Source of the DNA: Slackia exigua ATCC 700122
GTDB taxonomy: Bacteria; Actinomycetota; Coriobacteriia; Coriobacteriales; Eggerthellaceae
Direction: 5' to 3'
Length of the DNA: 64,000 bases
Assembly (NCBI RefSeq): GCF_000162875.1
Contig: NZ_GG700630.1
Coordinates: 144,657-208,656 of the forward strand
Shown here piece after piece: positions 1 to 8,573 of this stretch (within the stretch, counting starts at the first letter, position 1; each line of letters opens with the position of its first letter). The notes under the pieces are model-generated. The model was not told where the DNA came from. It ran no database searches and saw nothing but the letters and a program-made list of their open reading frames with translations. A program made the position numbers and the translations under genes.

Positions 1-323
1 ACCCCGTCGCGTTCGATTCCGAAGTCGTCGCAGGCTCCCAACGCACGTCGTCTCTGTCGAACGAGGAGATGACGGCGATCGCGCGGGCGTTCTGCGACGA
101 AATCGCCGCTGCGGGCTATACGCCGATGATCTACGGGAACGAAACCGACATGGCACGCTACGACTTGAATGCGCTTTCGGGCTACGGCCGCTGGTTCGCC
201 GGCTACGGCGTCGTTCCGTCGGCATCCTTCGATTTCGCGCTTTGGCAGTACACGGAGACGGGGCGCGTCGACGGCATAGAAGGCAACGTCGATATCGATC
301 TCGACCTCACGGGAGCCTGGTAG
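1..323 (+). CDS. GH25-type muramidase, 3' end only
   Basis: The reading frame is open from base 3 and ends at the TAG at 321-323; the 5' part lies outside the window. The visible 107 residues begin with a PVAFDSE stretch that resembles the acidic catalytic strand of glycoside hydrolase family 25 lysozymes. They go on to YTPMIYGNE and FALWQYTETGRVDGIEGNVDIDLD, the usual closing strands of that fold (WQY...G..GxVDxD). Members cleave the MurNAc-GlcNAc bond in peptidoglycan, usually outside the cell. Signal peptide and any wall-binding repeats cannot be seen. It converges on the CorA gene. Family assignment is good; a role (autolysin or phage-like lysin) cannot be chosen. Confidence 0.8.
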   Translation, partial: PVAFDSEVVAGSQRTSSLSNEEMTAIARAFCDEIAAAGYTPMIYGNETDMARYDLNALSGYGRWFAGYGVVPSASFDFALWQYTETGRVDGIEGNVDIDLDLTGAW

Positions 324-466
324 GGCAAAAGCGCCTCGCGGCTGCAGGGGCGAAGCGACGGTCTGAGGAGCTGCCTGCGATGCAGAGCGGAGCTATCATA
401 CTGCCGGGGAAGGCCGCAGGTTCGTTCGACCTTCCCACGGCGCAAGGGCCTGCGCCCCGTCGGTCC

Positions 467-1423
467 CTATTTGAAAAAGCGGCTCTTCTTGAAGAAGATG
501 CCGAGCAGCACGCAGACGAGAACGGAAAGCCCGATAGGCAGGTACCACGACCCGACGATGGGCAGATCCGGCACGTTCATGCCGTAGAAGCTGAAGATGA
601 TCGTCGGCACGGCGAGCAACAGCGTGATCGTGGTGAGCGTGCGCATCGTGAAGTTCAGATTGTTGTTGATAACGCTTGAGAACGTATCCATCGTGCCGTT
701 CAGGATGCTCGTATAGATGGTGCACATCTCGATAGCCTGACGCATCTCGATCAGCACATCGTCGAGCAGGTCGCGATCGTCTTCGTACAGACGGATATAG
801 CGTCCGCTGCTGATCTTCGCCAACGTCGATTCCGCGCCTTTAAGCGAGGTCGAGAAATAGACGAGCGATTTCTCCAATGCGAGCATCTTGATGAGCTCGG
901 CGTTGCGCATGGTTTCGCGCAGCACGCGTTCGGTGCTGTTGAACTGGCGGTCGATGTTGCGCAGATAGCCCAGGTAGCGCTGCATGATGTTGAGCATGAT
1001 CTTCAGGATCAGGCGCGTCGAATGCTTGGTATTGACCTGTTTGATGCGTCCCGTCTCGAGCGCCCGAATGGTGTCGTTCGGCTTGAGGCTGACCGTGACG
1101 AGGATATCGCGTTTTTGCAGGAACAGGATGGACAGAGGGTGGGTATCGTATTGAACGATGGAGGCGTCTTCCGCCTCGTGCGCGTCTTCGATGAAGGGGC
1201 AGTCGATGATGATGAGCGTCTGATGCGCGTCGTCATCGAAATCGACGTGCGAGCTCTCCTCGTCGTCGAGGACCGACTGCACGAACTCGGGCAGCACACC
1301 GAGCTCGTCGCGCAGCCATGCGCGCTCTTCGAGCGTAGGAGCGACGATGCTCACCCAGCATCCAGGCTCGGGCGCTTCGAGAGGAAACGTGCCTTCAGGC
1401 GACGTCTTATAGCATGCGATCAC
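467..1423 (-). CDS. corA: CorA-family divalent cation (Mg2+/Co2+) transporter
   Basis: A 318-residue CorA-like channel protein. The C-terminus shows the family signature: a first membrane helix ending in FSFYGMN, a short loop (VPDLPIVGSW), a second helix, and a basic tail KKSRFFK. The N-terminal part, which starts with IACYKTSPEG and EPGCWVSIVAPTLEE, is the cytoplasmic funnel domain. I chose the GTG at 1423: it is preceded on the minus strand by GAGG five bases away and the protein then begins like its relatives. An ATG at 1504 would add 27 residues with no family likeness. CorA proteins let Mg2+ into the cell down its gradient. The gene stands alone, divergent from the tRNA-Val/tRNA-Gly pair. 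Confidence 0.9.
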   Translation of the reverse strand: MIACYKTSPEGTFPLEAPEPGCWVSIVAPTLEERAWLRDELGVLPEFVQSVLDDEESSHVDFDDDAHQTLIIIDCPFIEDAHEAEDASIVQYDTHPLSILFLQKRDILVTVSLKPNDTIRALETGRIKQVNTKHSTRLILKIMLNIMQRYLGYLRNIDRQFNSTERVLRETMRNAELIKMLALEKSLVYFSTSLKGAESTLAKISSGRYIRLYEDDRDLLDDVLIEMRQAIEMCTIYTSILNGTMDTFSSVINNNLNFTMRTLTTITLLLAVPTIIFSFYGMNVPDLPIVGSWYLPIGLSVLVCVLLGIFFKKSRFFK

Positions 1424-1506
1424 GAAGGCCTCGCTTCCCAGAGAAATTCGAATCGGAGATCTCGGCAACGCCGGTACCGGCGGATGCCGCGCCCGAAAGC
1501 GCATAC

Positions 1507-1512
1507 ATTATA
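1507..1512 (-). promoter_or_regulatory. Possible -10 element for corA
   Basis: On the minus strand this reads TATAAT, an exact sigma70-type -10 hexamer, about 84 bases before the corA GTG. No convincing -35 hexamer lies 16-18 bases upstream, so it is only a candidate. Confidence 0.35.
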
Positions 1513-1580
1513 GGCAACGCACGCCTTGGCCTCGCGGTTCACATGAAATCAATCGAAGCGAAGGAATCTCAAAATCACGC

Positions 1581-1609
1581 TTGCATTCACCTAGGGGTTC
1601 GCATAGTAT
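1581..1609 (+). promoter_or_regulatory. Promoter of the tRNA-Val/tRNA-Gly unit
   Basis: TTGCAT (1581-1586) and TAGTAT (1604-1609) are separated by exactly 17 bases and lie 32 bases before the first tRNA base. Spacing and position fit a sigma70-type promoter. The tRNA-Cys/tRNA-Gly unit further on has an almost identical promoter (TTGCAC-N17-TATTAT). Confidence 0.65.
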
Positions 1610-1641
1610 ATGTCCTCGCTGGTTCGCCGGCACAGAAACGT

Positions 1642-1716
1642 GGGCGTTTAGCTCAGGGGGAGAGCGCTTCCCTGACACGGAAGAGGTCACAAGTTCAAAT
1701 CTTGTAACGCCCACCA
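1642..1716 (+). tRNA. tRNA-Val (GAC)
   Basis: The acceptor arms GGGCGTT (1642-1648) and AACGCCC (1706-1712) pair fully, followed by discriminator A and an encoded CCA. The anticodon stem CTTCC/GGAAG closes the loop CTGACAC, giving anticodon GAC (valine). The T-arm loop is TTCAAAT. It is followed after three bases by tRNA-Gly, so the two are surely co-transcribed. Confidence 0.95.
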
Positions 1717-1719
1717 TTC

Positions 1720-1795
<76 letters not shown>

Positions 1796-1805
1796 GAACT
1801 TCGAA

Positions 1806-1832
1806 GGCCCCGCCGAAACGCGGGGCCTTTTT
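1806..1832 (+). terminator. Rho-independent terminator after tRNA-Gly copy 1
   Basis: An eight-base-pair stem GGCCCCGC/GCGGGGCC (1806-1813 with 1820-1827) closes a six-base loop and is followed by five T residues. It ends the tRNA-Val/tRNA-Gly transcript. Confidence 0.88.
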
Positions 1833-1908
1833 CGCACATAGGAAACTTTCGTTATATATAAGCGGCGGCAAGGGATACGAGCCTCGCGTGCGTCGGTCGA
1901 TTGCAGCG

Positions 1909-3564
1909 CTAGGCGGTTGCGAACTCACCCTTGCCGGCACAGGCTTCCGCCGCCGTCTTGCCGGTGAAGACCGCGAATCCCTGGCAGGATCCTTCGCAGA
2001 TCGACACGTCGTACGCATCCCCGTACAGTCCGCCAGCATCGCATCCCGTGGCATAAAGGTTTGCAATGGGCATATTCTTCTCATCGAGCACTTGGCAATC
2101 GTTGTTGATCTTCATGCCCCCGACGGTTGAGAAAATACCGACTTTGAGTTCGAAAGCGTAGTAAGGACCTTCATCGAGAGCGAAAAGGTATTGCGGATCC
2201 TTGTTGAACTCAAGGTCTTTCTTCTCCTTGCAATACCCGTTATAGGCGTTTATCTCGGATTTCAGAGCATCCGCATCGAGCCCGAGTTCCTTCGCCAGCT
2301 CGTCGATCGTGTCGATTGGGCCGTGAACGGCCTCATTGCCCGCATCCTGCTGTTCTTTGAGTTGATCCCACAGCATGGTAAGAGGCTCGCCCGCATGTAT
2401 GTACTCGCCGCATCCGAAGGTGCCTCCGTGTTCATACATGGTATCCATCTGCGCCTGCGTGACTATGGAAATGACGCGGTCCTGCATGGCCTGGGCGTCG
2501 CCGGAGAAGCTGAAGTTGCGCTCAGCGTAGTATTCGTTGACGAAACGTTTGGCATCTTGGTTGACCCAGAAGTACGGCTGAAACGCCGATGCGCAGTACA
2601 GATGCGTGCCATAATCGATGCCGGGAATGCACCCGCCATAGGGAACGATGCATCCGGGGGAGGGTGCAAGCACGCCGCCGGCCTTCCGAGCTGCATTGAT
2701 GCCGAATCCCATGCGTCCGCCGGCACCCATCGGCTGGATACGATCGGGGTTTTTGCCGAATTCACGAATCATGTCAGGATTATCGGAATACCCGCCCGTA
2801 GCGAGAATGATGCCCTTCGATGCGTTGTACTGCTTGTACGTATCTCCTTCTTTTGCGACGATTGCTTTGGCCGCACCGTCGTCGACTATGATATCGACGG
2901 CTTCGCTGCCGGTTACGATCGTAGCGCCCGCAGCTTCGACCGCAGCAGCCCACTGCATAACGTAGTTGTAGCCGGAAGGCTGTCCTTCGGTGTATTCGTA
3001 AAGATGCCAGGTGTTGTATTCGTTGCCGCACATCGTCGATGTGCCGGTGAAAACGATGCCCTGCTCTTCCATCCATGCAATGTCTTCGCCCGAATCGTTG
3101 CAGTATTTGCGAAACAGGTTTCCATTCGCATACCAGTGATGGTAGTCCATCGCCATCGTGTAGATATCGTATCCGAGATCTGCAGGGTTTTTCCCGTTCT
3201 CTTTCTGTATATGGGAATCAAGCGCGAAGAGACCTTCGGTGAACAGAGAGGTGCCCCCTGTGGCGGGATGCTGTTCGAGCAGCACGGTTTTAAGGCCGAG
3301 TTCGGCCGCGCGCGTCGCCGCTGACATGCCCGCGCCTCCGCCGCCCACGACGACAACGTCATAATTCGCGGTTTCCCCAACGGTATAGCTTCCTGGATTC
3401 AAATAGCTCGAAGCATCCGTTTCGGTTCCAACGCCGCTTCCGGACATCGAACCTTTGGATGCTTCCGTGGCCTTCTCCGTGCATCCTGCAAGGCCGAAAG
3501 CGGCTAGCGCCCCCGTCGCTGCGGCGCCGGTTAAAAATGAACGACGATCCATGCCCGATTTCAT
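1909..3564 (-). CDS. Tat-exported FAD-dependent fumarate-reductase-like lipoprotein
   Basis: A 551-residue flavoprotein of the FAD_binding_2 (fumarate reductase/flavocytochrome c, urocanate and KsdD-like) family. The N-terminus has a twin-arginine motif, DRRSFLTG, and then a lipobox, LAGC, whose Cys28 would carry the lipid. The folded enzyme would thus sit outside the membrane. The Rossmann motif GGGGAG (about 74-79) and the ATGGTS stretch bind FAD. There is no CXXCH heme motif, so electrons must come from a separate partner, not seen here. The start at 3564 has AGGAGGG five bases upstream. In Eggerthellaceae these enzymes reduce varied organic acceptors; the substrate cannot be read from sequence. 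It is divergent from a membrane LuxR regulator, the usual arrangement for an inducible reductase. Confidence 0.88.
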   Translation of the reverse strand: MKSGMDRRSFLTGAAATGALAAFGLAGCTEKATEASKGSMSGSGVGTETDASSYLNPGSYTVGETANYDVVVVGGGGAGMSAATRAAELGLKTVLLEQHPATGGTSLFTEGLFALDSHIQKENGKNPADLGYDIYTMAMDYHHWYANGNLFRKYCNDSGEDIAWMEEQGIVFTGTSTMCGNEYNTWHLYEYTEGQPSGYNYVMQWAAAVEAAGATIVTGSEAVDIIVDDGAAKAIVAKEGDTYKQYNASKGIILATGGYSDNPDMIREFGKNPDRIQPMGAGGRMGFGINAARKAGGVLAPSPGCIVPYGGCIPGIDYGTHLYCASAFQPYFWVNQDAKRFVNEYYAERNFSFSGDAQAMQDRVISIVTQAQMDTMYEHGGTFGCGEYIHAGEPLTMLWDQLKEQQDAGNEAVHGPIDTIDELAKELGLDADALKSEINAYNGYCKEKKDLEFNKDPQYLFALDEGPYYAFELKVGIFSTVGGMKINNDCQVLDEKNMPIANLYATGCDAGGLYGDAYDVSICEGSCQGFAVFTGKTAAEACAGKGEFATA

Positions 3565-3710
3565 GATGCCCTCCTAGGCTCGACTCGAGGAGCACGTGCT
3601 CCCACAGATCCCTACAACCTGCACGGTAGTCATTGACCTGCTCATACACTTCACCGTTGAGGTATGAATATTGTATGGATGCATATATAGACCTTAAAGG
3701 GTGAAAAGCT

Positions 3711-3740
3711 TTGACGTGCGATTTCGGCCTTTCGTACAAT
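3711..3740 (+). promoter_or_regulatory. Sigma70-type promoter of the LuxR gene
   Basis: TTGACG (3711-3716) and TACAAT (3735-3740) are separated by 18 bases and end 26 bases before the ATG at 3767. The flavin reductase gene must be transcribed the other way from the same 202-base gap. Confidence 0.65.
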
Positions 3741-3766
3741 GATGCCGATAGGAAGCGAGGGGGCTC

Positions 3767-5236
3767 ATGGGGCGTCGAGACATGCTCTCGGGAGAGACGG
3801 TCATCGGAAGAGACCGCCTTATCCGTCATCGAACTTGGGAGAATTTCGGATTCGGATGCACGTATGCCTGGCTTATGACGATGCTCTTCGGCGGGGGCGT
3901 CGGACGAATCGCAGGATTCGACCAGATGGTTCTTTCGATAGGATTCTTGCTCGCCGGTATCGGCGCAGGAGCGGTGTTTTCGTACGCATCCAAGACGAAC
4001 GTGCGCGTCGCAGGTCCTATTCGTTCCGTCCCTCCGTTTCTCATCGGAGCGCTCGGATCCCTTATGACCGTACTGATATTCGTTCCTCTGGAAGGCCTCG
4101 CCCTTCTTGTCGTGCTTCCTATTTCCTGCGTGCTGTCAGGATGTTGCTATATGCTTCTCGTATTGCGCGGCAACGAAGTCTGGGCGCATGCCCGTGCCGA
4201 ACGTGCGATGTTGAACGTCTCTATGGGATCTTTGTTCGCGATGCTGCTGTGCATCCTGTCGATCGTCATGCCACCGATCGTGTCGGCGGCGCTTTCGAGC
4301 GTCCTTCTGCTTCTGGGCAGCGTGATACTCAACATGACGCATGTCGGACGTCAGCAGGTGCGCAGGCATGGCGAGCCCTCTTCGATGGAACGACGTCTTC
4401 TCTTCAAGATCCTCGCATTCGTTGCATCGTTCTCTTTCGCACTCGGATCGCTTTCCGCACTGGCATCTCTTGATGCCTCGCCAGGCTTTCATATCGCCTT
4501 GATCGCAGGTCCCTTGGCTATGAGCGCCTGCATCGTCGCTATGACGGCACGGTTCTCGCCTTCGACGGCCTTCCGACGCATCCATCAGCTCGGAAATCCC
4601 ATCATCAGCATCGGATGCCTCCTTGCGCTTGCTGCGACGAGCGTATTCGAGTTCGGATGCTCGCTTATGCTCGGCGGGATTGTCGCGTGCGATCTGTTCA
4701 TGTGGTTCGTGAATGCTGAAATCGTTGCACGGACCAAGCGGCCGGCCGAGGAGGTCTTGGCTCGATCGTGCATGATAGAGGCGATGGCTGCGCTTGCCGG
4801 ATACGCGACCGTCTCAGTCCTGGGACCTCTCCTCGGCGCGGGTGACCGAACATCGTTCGTGACGGCACTTGCGCTCATCTGCGGCATTCTGTCGGTCGTC
4901 GTCGGAAGTTTCGTGTTCACCTCGCACGATGCCCGACGGCTCATCGAAAGCCATCAGATGGCCGAACGCTCGTTCGTCCTTGCGGATGCATGTGCCGCGA
5001 TTTCCGATGCATGCGGGCTTTCTCCGCGAGAACAAGAAGTCATGACCTTGCTTGCCGAGGGGCGCGATTCGCCCTATATCCAAAGCACGCTGGTCATAGC
5101 CCAGAACACGGCAAAGACCCATATGCGAAACGTGTATCGGAAAACCGGCGTGAGCAACAAGCAGGAGCTTATAGCATTCACGCATGAGAAGCTCGCCCGC
5201 ATGAAGGACGAAGCGGTGCGCCCAAGCGATGTTTGA
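3767..5236 (+). CDS. Membrane LuxR-family transcriptional regulator
   Basis: 489 residues. About 390 N-terminal residues form roughly twelve hydrophobic helices resembling a major-facilitator-type transporter fold. The C-terminus, from SPREQEVMTLLAEG (about 419) to the end of the recognition helix (TAKTHMRNVYRKTGV), is a GerE/LuxR helix-turn-helix. Such one-component regulators, abundant in Eggerthellaceae, are thought to sense a compound at or in the membrane and activate a neighbouring gene; that is inference. The start has GAGGGGG three bases upstream and a promoter at 3711-3740. It is divergent from the flavin reductase, its most likely target. Confidence 0.88.
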   Translation: MGRRDMLSGETVIGRDRLIRHRTWENFGFGCTYAWLMTMLFGGGVGRIAGFDQMVLSIGFLLAGIGAGAVFSYASKTNVRVAGPIRSVPPFLIGALGSLMTVLIFVPLEGLALLVVLPISCVLSGCCYMLLVLRGNEVWAHARAERAMLNVSMGSLFAMLLCILSIVMPPIVSAALSSVLLLLGSVILNMTHVGRQQVRRHGEPSSMERRLLFKILAFVASFSFALGSLSALASLDASPGFHIALIAGPLAMSACIVAMTARFSPSTAFRRIHQLGNPIISIGCLLALAATSVFEFGCSLMLGGIVACDLFMWFVNAEIVARTKRPAEEVLARSCMIEAMAALAGYATVSVLGPLLGAGDRTSFVTALALICGILSVVVGSFVFTSHDARRLIESHQMAERSFVLADACAAISDACGLSPREQEVMTLLAEGRDSPYIQSTLVIAQNTAKTHMRNVYRKTGVSNKQELIAFTHEKLARMKDEAVRPSDV

Positions 5237-5405
5237 CTACGGTATCCGCGGCGCATGCAAAACGCTGGCATGAATGCACATGAAAAGCATTCGATGCACG
5301 AATATAGAATGCGTTCGCGAATCGGATCGCATAAGGATTCGCTTCAATCTCCAGCGTGCGCCTGCGCATAACGATGTGGTTGCGGAAGCGGCAGCAAATA
5401 AAAGC

Positions 5406-5434
5406 TTGCACCCCGAATGGGGCTTCGGTATTAT
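5406..5434 (+). promoter_or_regulatory. Promoter of the tRNA-Cys/tRNA-Gly unit
   Basis: TTGCAC (5406-5411) and TATTAT (5429-5434) are separated by 17 bases, 35 bases before the tRNA-Cys start. The stretch 5237-5405 before it contains no credible gene. Confidence 0.65.
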
Positions 5435-5469
5435 TCTCTCCTGCGCGGCTTTCGGTCGCGCGCATGGAT

Positions 5470-5543
5470 GGCGAGATGGCCAAGTGGTAAGGCAGGGGCC
5501 TGCAAAGCCCTCATCACCGGTTCGAATCCGGTTCTCGCCTCCA
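5470..5543 (+). tRNA. tRNA-Cys (GCA)
   Basis: Acceptor GGCGAGA (5470-5476) pairs with TCTCGCC (5533-5539), then U and encoded CCA. The anticodon loop CTGCAAA gives GCA (cysteine). The T arm CCGGTTCGAATCCGG is perfect. tRNA-Gly copy 2 starts five bases later. Confidence 0.95.
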
Positions 5544-5548
5544 TCTTC

Positions 5549-5624
5549 GCGGACATGGCTCAGCTGGTAGAGCACCACCTTGCCAAGGTGGGGGTCGCGG
5601 GTTCGAACCCCGTTGTCCGCTCCA
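5549..5624 (+). tRNA. tRNA-Gly (GCC), copy 2
   Basis: Same acceptor, anticodon stem and anticodon (GCC) as the copy at 1720-1795, with single-base differences in the D and T loops. CCA is encoded. Together the two copies bracket the flavin-reductase/LuxR pair. Confidence 0.96.
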
Positions 5625-5632
5625 GAAACCAA

Positions 5633-5664
5633 AGGAAGGCCCCGCTTTCATGCGGGGCCTTCCT
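5633..5664 (+). terminator. Hairpin terminator after tRNA-Gly copy 2
   Basis: A perfect 13-base-pair stem (5633-5645 with 5652-5664) with core GGCCCCGC/GCGGGGCC and a six-base loop. No strong T tract follows, but its core is the same as in the terminator of the first tRNA-Gly copy. It may serve both strands, as a minus-strand gene ends at 5812. Confidence 0.7.
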
Positions 5665-5811
5665 CGTATCTGCTTCATGTTCCGACAGACGCGCTTCAAT
5701 GCGCGAATGCCGCCAAGATGAGATCCTTGCTGCGTTTCAGCAGGCGTCTTACGGCGTCTTACGTCCGGAGAACGCTCGATACGCTGGCAGAAAAGAGCGC
5801 CTCTTGCTTCT

Positions 5812-6591
5812 TTACGCCTGCATCATGTGAATGCCTACGTACGACACGTTCGCAGGCAGTCCGGAAATGCTGTAGACAGCGCTGAGAGGGCAGGCGGAGA
5901 TGCGCCAGGAGTAATCGCCGCGATCGGTCTCGAAGGTGCCTTCCTGATAGATGTTGCCGACCGAATCCTGGCCTTCGTCGGTCACCGTGACGGTCTCGCC
6001 ATCGATCCACCCCTGCGCGTCCATCGCCGCCTGCACGGCCGCCGTCGCATCGGGCGAGGCGAAATCGCAGTAACGCAGGCGCTTGTCGAAGCCGGAATAC
6101 GAAGACGAGTATATCCAGGTGCCAGGCAGGTACTTCGATGCGGTCTCGCCGTTCATCTTGTCGATGCCCGCTGCGAAGGCCACCTTCGCGTCGACGGTCG
6201 AGGCATCGCTCGGAATCTTTACGATGCGCGCCTGCTCGTCGTTCGAAAGGTCGATGGTCTGATAGCCCGAATCGGCGAAATACTCGTTTGCGGCGTCGAT
6301 ATCGGAATCCGCGAGCGTGGATGCGGAAGGAAGCTCGAGGCTCACGTCGCGCGTGAGGTTCGCATGGATGGCCTCGGCCTTGCGCTCGTCGGCATGCAGG
6401 ATGGAATCGGAGGTCTTCAGCAAGAAGGATCCGCCGATCACGGCGGCGACGAGGGAGACGACGAGCGTGACGACGTATACGCTGTTGGGGATGCGGATAT
6501 CGCGCAGAAGAACCGAACCGTCCAGGTAGTTGATCCGTGCGGGTTCCTGCGCCTCGGAATCGTGCGAACCCGATCTCCATGTTGAAGCCAT
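5812..6591 (-). CDS. Single-pass membrane protein of unknown function
   Basis: 259 residues. About 40 mostly polar residues are followed by one strong membrane helix (VYVVTLVVSLVAAVIGGSFLL) and a roughly 190-residue soluble domain that would lie outside the cell. The latter includes GTWIYSSSYSGFDKRLRYCDF and ends GLPANVSYVGIHMMQA. I recognise no family. The ATG at 6591 is chosen because GGAG lies six bases upstream; an ATG at 6672 would add 27 residues with no ribosome site. It is divergent from the riboswitch-terC unit. One Cys only, so no disulfide. Confidence 0.75.
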   Translation of the reverse strand: MASTWRSGSHDSEAQEPARINYLDGSVLLRDIRIPNSVYVVTLVVSLVAAVIGGSFLLKTSDSILHADERKAEAIHANLTRDVSLELPSASTLADSDIDAANEYFADSGYQTIDLSNDEQARIVKIPSDASTVDAKVAFAAGIDKMNGETASKYLPGTWIYSSSYSGFDKRLRYCDFASPDATAAVQAAMDAQGWIDGETVTVTDEGQDSVGNIYQEGTFETDRGDYSWRISACPLSAVYSISGLPANVSYVGIHMMQA

Positions 6592-6670
6592 CGTATGCTC
6601 CTCTGTGACAATTATGAGACGGTTCATTATACCAAAGCGCTTTATCTGTCCCTGTATGCTACGATGCGCC

Positions 6671-6778
6671 ATGCCTTGGGGGAGTAGTTGGCATCCGGCT
6701 TCGGCCTGCGATGCGACACGTCAACAGCCTCGGCGCATTCGCGCCTGGCGTGTCTGAAATAACGAGACTCATGGCACA
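6671..6778 (+). ncRNA. yybP-ykoY (manganese) riboswitch upstream of terC
   Basis: The leader carries the hallmark GGGGGAGTAG just inside a closing stem (TGCC near 6672 with GGCA at 6772-6776). This is followed by a GC hairpin with a TTCG loop, then GACACGTCA pairing back to the downstream CGTGTC, and the final element ACGAGAC. This order (GGGGAGUAG, then CGUCA, then a return strand with GGC before GUC) matches the published yybP-ykoY Mn2+ aptamer architecture, which commonly precedes TerC genes. No covariance search was possible here. By family knowledge Mn2+ binding turns expression on. Confidence 0.82.
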
Positions 6779-6816
6779 GCCGCATGTCAGTTGTGCCGGA
6801 GCCCCCATTTGCGCTT

Positions 6817-6838
6817 CGGCTCTTATGCAAAGGAGCCG
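6817..6838 (+). promoter_or_regulatory. Ribosome-site sequestering hairpin of terC
   Basis: CGGCTC (6817-6822) pairs perfectly with GAGCCG (6833-6838), burying the AGGAG ribosome site of terC. An upstream GAGCC at 6799-6803 could instead pair with GGCTC (6818-6822) and free it. This is a plausible translational expression platform for the riboswitch. Confidence 0.55.
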
Positions 6839-6839
6839 C

Positions 6840-7649
6840 ATGGATCTTTCGATCTTCGCCACGCCCGAAGCGTGGATCAGCCTCGTCACCCTCATCTTCC
6901 TCGAAATCGTGCTCGGCGTGGACAACCTCGTCTTCATCGCCATCACCACCGACCGCCTTCCTCACGGCAAGCAGCATATCGGACGTATCCTGGGCCTTGT
7001 CGGCGCTTTCTTCGGACGTGCGGCCTTTCTCTGCTTCGCATCGTTTCTGGTGCATCTTGCCACGCCGCTCTTCACGATCGACCTCGGCTTCTATACCCAC
7101 GGCGTCTCGGTGCGCGATCTCGTGCTCTTCTGCGGCGGCGCGTATCTGATCTACAAGGGCATCGACGAAGTGCGCGACATGCTCGCCTTGACCGAGCTTA
7201 AAGCCGAACATTCGGAAGAGCATAAGGACGCGCGTCTGATCTCGCTTCCTCAGGCGGTCGGAACCATCGTCGTCATGGACCTCGTGTTCTCGATAGACTC
7301 GGTCATCACCGCGGTCGGGCTTGCGAACCACCTGATCATCATGGTCATCGCGGTGCTGTTCGCTATCGTTCTCATGATCGTCTTCATCGATTTCATCTCG
7401 GATTTCATCAACTCCCATCCGGAGATGAAGATTCTCGCGCTCACATTCATCACGGTCATCGGCATCCTGCTCGTACTCGACGGGCTGGGCATTAACTCGG
7501 GCTTCGAGGTCTTCGACATGCACGCCGAAAAGCTCATGGTGTATTTCGCGATGGTCTTCGCTTTCGTGCTTGAGTTGATCCAGATGTCGTACAACAGGCG
7601 CGTAGCGGACTTCAGGATCGAACGCCCGAAGGAGGATGATGCATCCTAG
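6840..7649 (+). CDS. TerC-family membrane protein, likely metal (Mn2+) exporter
   Basis: 269 residues, almost entirely membrane helices. The two acidic family motifs are EIVLGVDNLVFIAI near the N-terminus and MDLVFSIDSVITAV in the middle, in an inverted-repeat fold. Between the halves is a polar loop (TELKAEHSEEHKDARL). TerC/Alx proteins are linked to manganese efflux or metal loading of exported enzymes. The start at 6840 follows AAGGAG; upstream ATGs in the frame lie inside the leader RNA. The upstream yybP-ykoY riboswitch makes Mn2+ control very likely. Confidence 0.9.
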   Translation: MDLSIFATPEAWISLVTLIFLEIVLGVDNLVFIAITTDRLPHGKQHIGRILGLVGAFFGRAAFLCFASFLVHLATPLFTIDLGFYTHGVSVRDLVLFCGGAYLIYKGIDEVRDMLALTELKAEHSEEHKDARLISLPQAVGTIVVMDLVFSIDSVITAVGLANHLIIMVIAVLFAIVLMIVFIDFISDFINSHPEMKILALTFITVIGILLVLDGLGINSGFEVFDMHAEKLMVYFAMVFAFVLELIQMSYNRRVADFRIERPKEDDAS

Positions 7650-7667
7650 CCGAGGCTCGACGCCGTC

Positions 7668-8573
7668 CTATTCGAAGAGCTTGACTGCGTCGTCGGACAC
7701 GACGAGCCGCGACGCGGCAGGCAGCACGCGCACCGTGTAGGGCGTCGAGAGCTCGGTCGGCTCGCCGTCGTGCTCGATAAGGAAGGCGGGATCGGCTTCC
7801 ACAGTGATTTCCCTGCCCGAGTAGATATCGAGCGCATCTCCTCGATCGGGAAACTTGCCGTCGACGTCGAGCAGCGCGGCGAAGATGGACGGCAGAAGGT
7901 CGAAGGCCGATTTCGCCTTCAGCACCACGACGTCGAGCATACCGTCGCGCGGCTGATTGACATGCGTGATGGAAAGCTCCGCGGTGATCTTCGAGAAGTT
8001 GACGAGCACGATGCCGATGCCCTTGGTCTCGTACGACACGCCATCGATCGTGAGCTTGATGTCGGAGCGCTGCGGAAGCAGATTCACGCTCGCGGCCAGG
8101 AAATACGCCATGCTGCCGAGCGCATGCTTGCCGGGCGCGGCCGTCGCCATGAGCGTCGCGTCGTAGCCCGAGCCGGCCATGATGGCGAATCCGCGGCTAT
8201 CGTTCTCGGTCGATATCTCGCCCATGTCGAAGTCGAGGATGCGGCCGTCGCGCAGCAATGCCGCGAGCGCATGGGGCTCTTCGGGATTCTGGAGGTTCAT
8301 CGAAAGCAGGTTGGCCGTTCCGGAAGGGAAGGGAAGTACCGGGATGCCCGAGTACCGCAGAGCGTACATGACGCAGGCCACGGTCCCGTCGCCGCCTGCA
8401 GCGACGACGCGATCGAACGTACGGGCATCTTCGATGAGCGCCGAGATGGGCGTGGTTCCGTCGGTGTTGCGCAGGCAGATTTCATCGCCGTCGCGCGCGG
8501 CCGAGCGGATGAAGTCGTAGATGGCGGTATCATACTGTCCCGAAGCGAGATTATTTATAATAAGGATTTTCAT
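7668..8573 (-). CDS. Diacylglycerol/sphingosine-kinase-like lipid kinase
   Basis: 301 residues of the DagK/YegS/LCB5 family. The nucleotide motif GGDGT sits at residues 60-64 (VVAAGGDGTVACVMYAL), with PSGTANLLSMNL as the second conserved segment and GSGYDATLM as the third. The C-terminal beta domain ends in SRLVVSDDAVKLFE. These enzymes phosphorylate diacylglycerol or similar lipids with ATP at the inner membrane face, recycling lipid. ATG at 8573 is preceded by GAGG. It is divergent from RNase D, 57 bases apart. Exact lipid substrate unknown. Confidence 0.88.
   Translation of the reverse strand: MKILIINNLASGQYDTAIYDFIRSAARDGDEICLRNTDGTTPISALIEDARTFDRVVAAGGDGTVACVMYALRYSGIPVLPFPSGTANLLSMNLQNPEEPHALAALLRDGRILDFDMGEISTENDSRGFAIMAGSGYDATLMATAAPGKHALGSMAYFLAASVNLLPQRSDIKLTIDGVSYETKGIGIVLVNFSKITAELSITHVNQPRDGMLDVVVLKAKSAFDLLPSIFAALLDVDGKFPDRGDALDIYSGREITVEADPAFLIEHDGEPTELSTPYTVRVLPAASRLVVSDDAVKLFE

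Noticed and set aside
5411-5422. CCCCGAATGGGG as an operator in the tRNA-Cys promoter
   Set aside because: Short GC palindrome in the spacer of a strong tRNA promoter; no partner or second copy, so likely chance.
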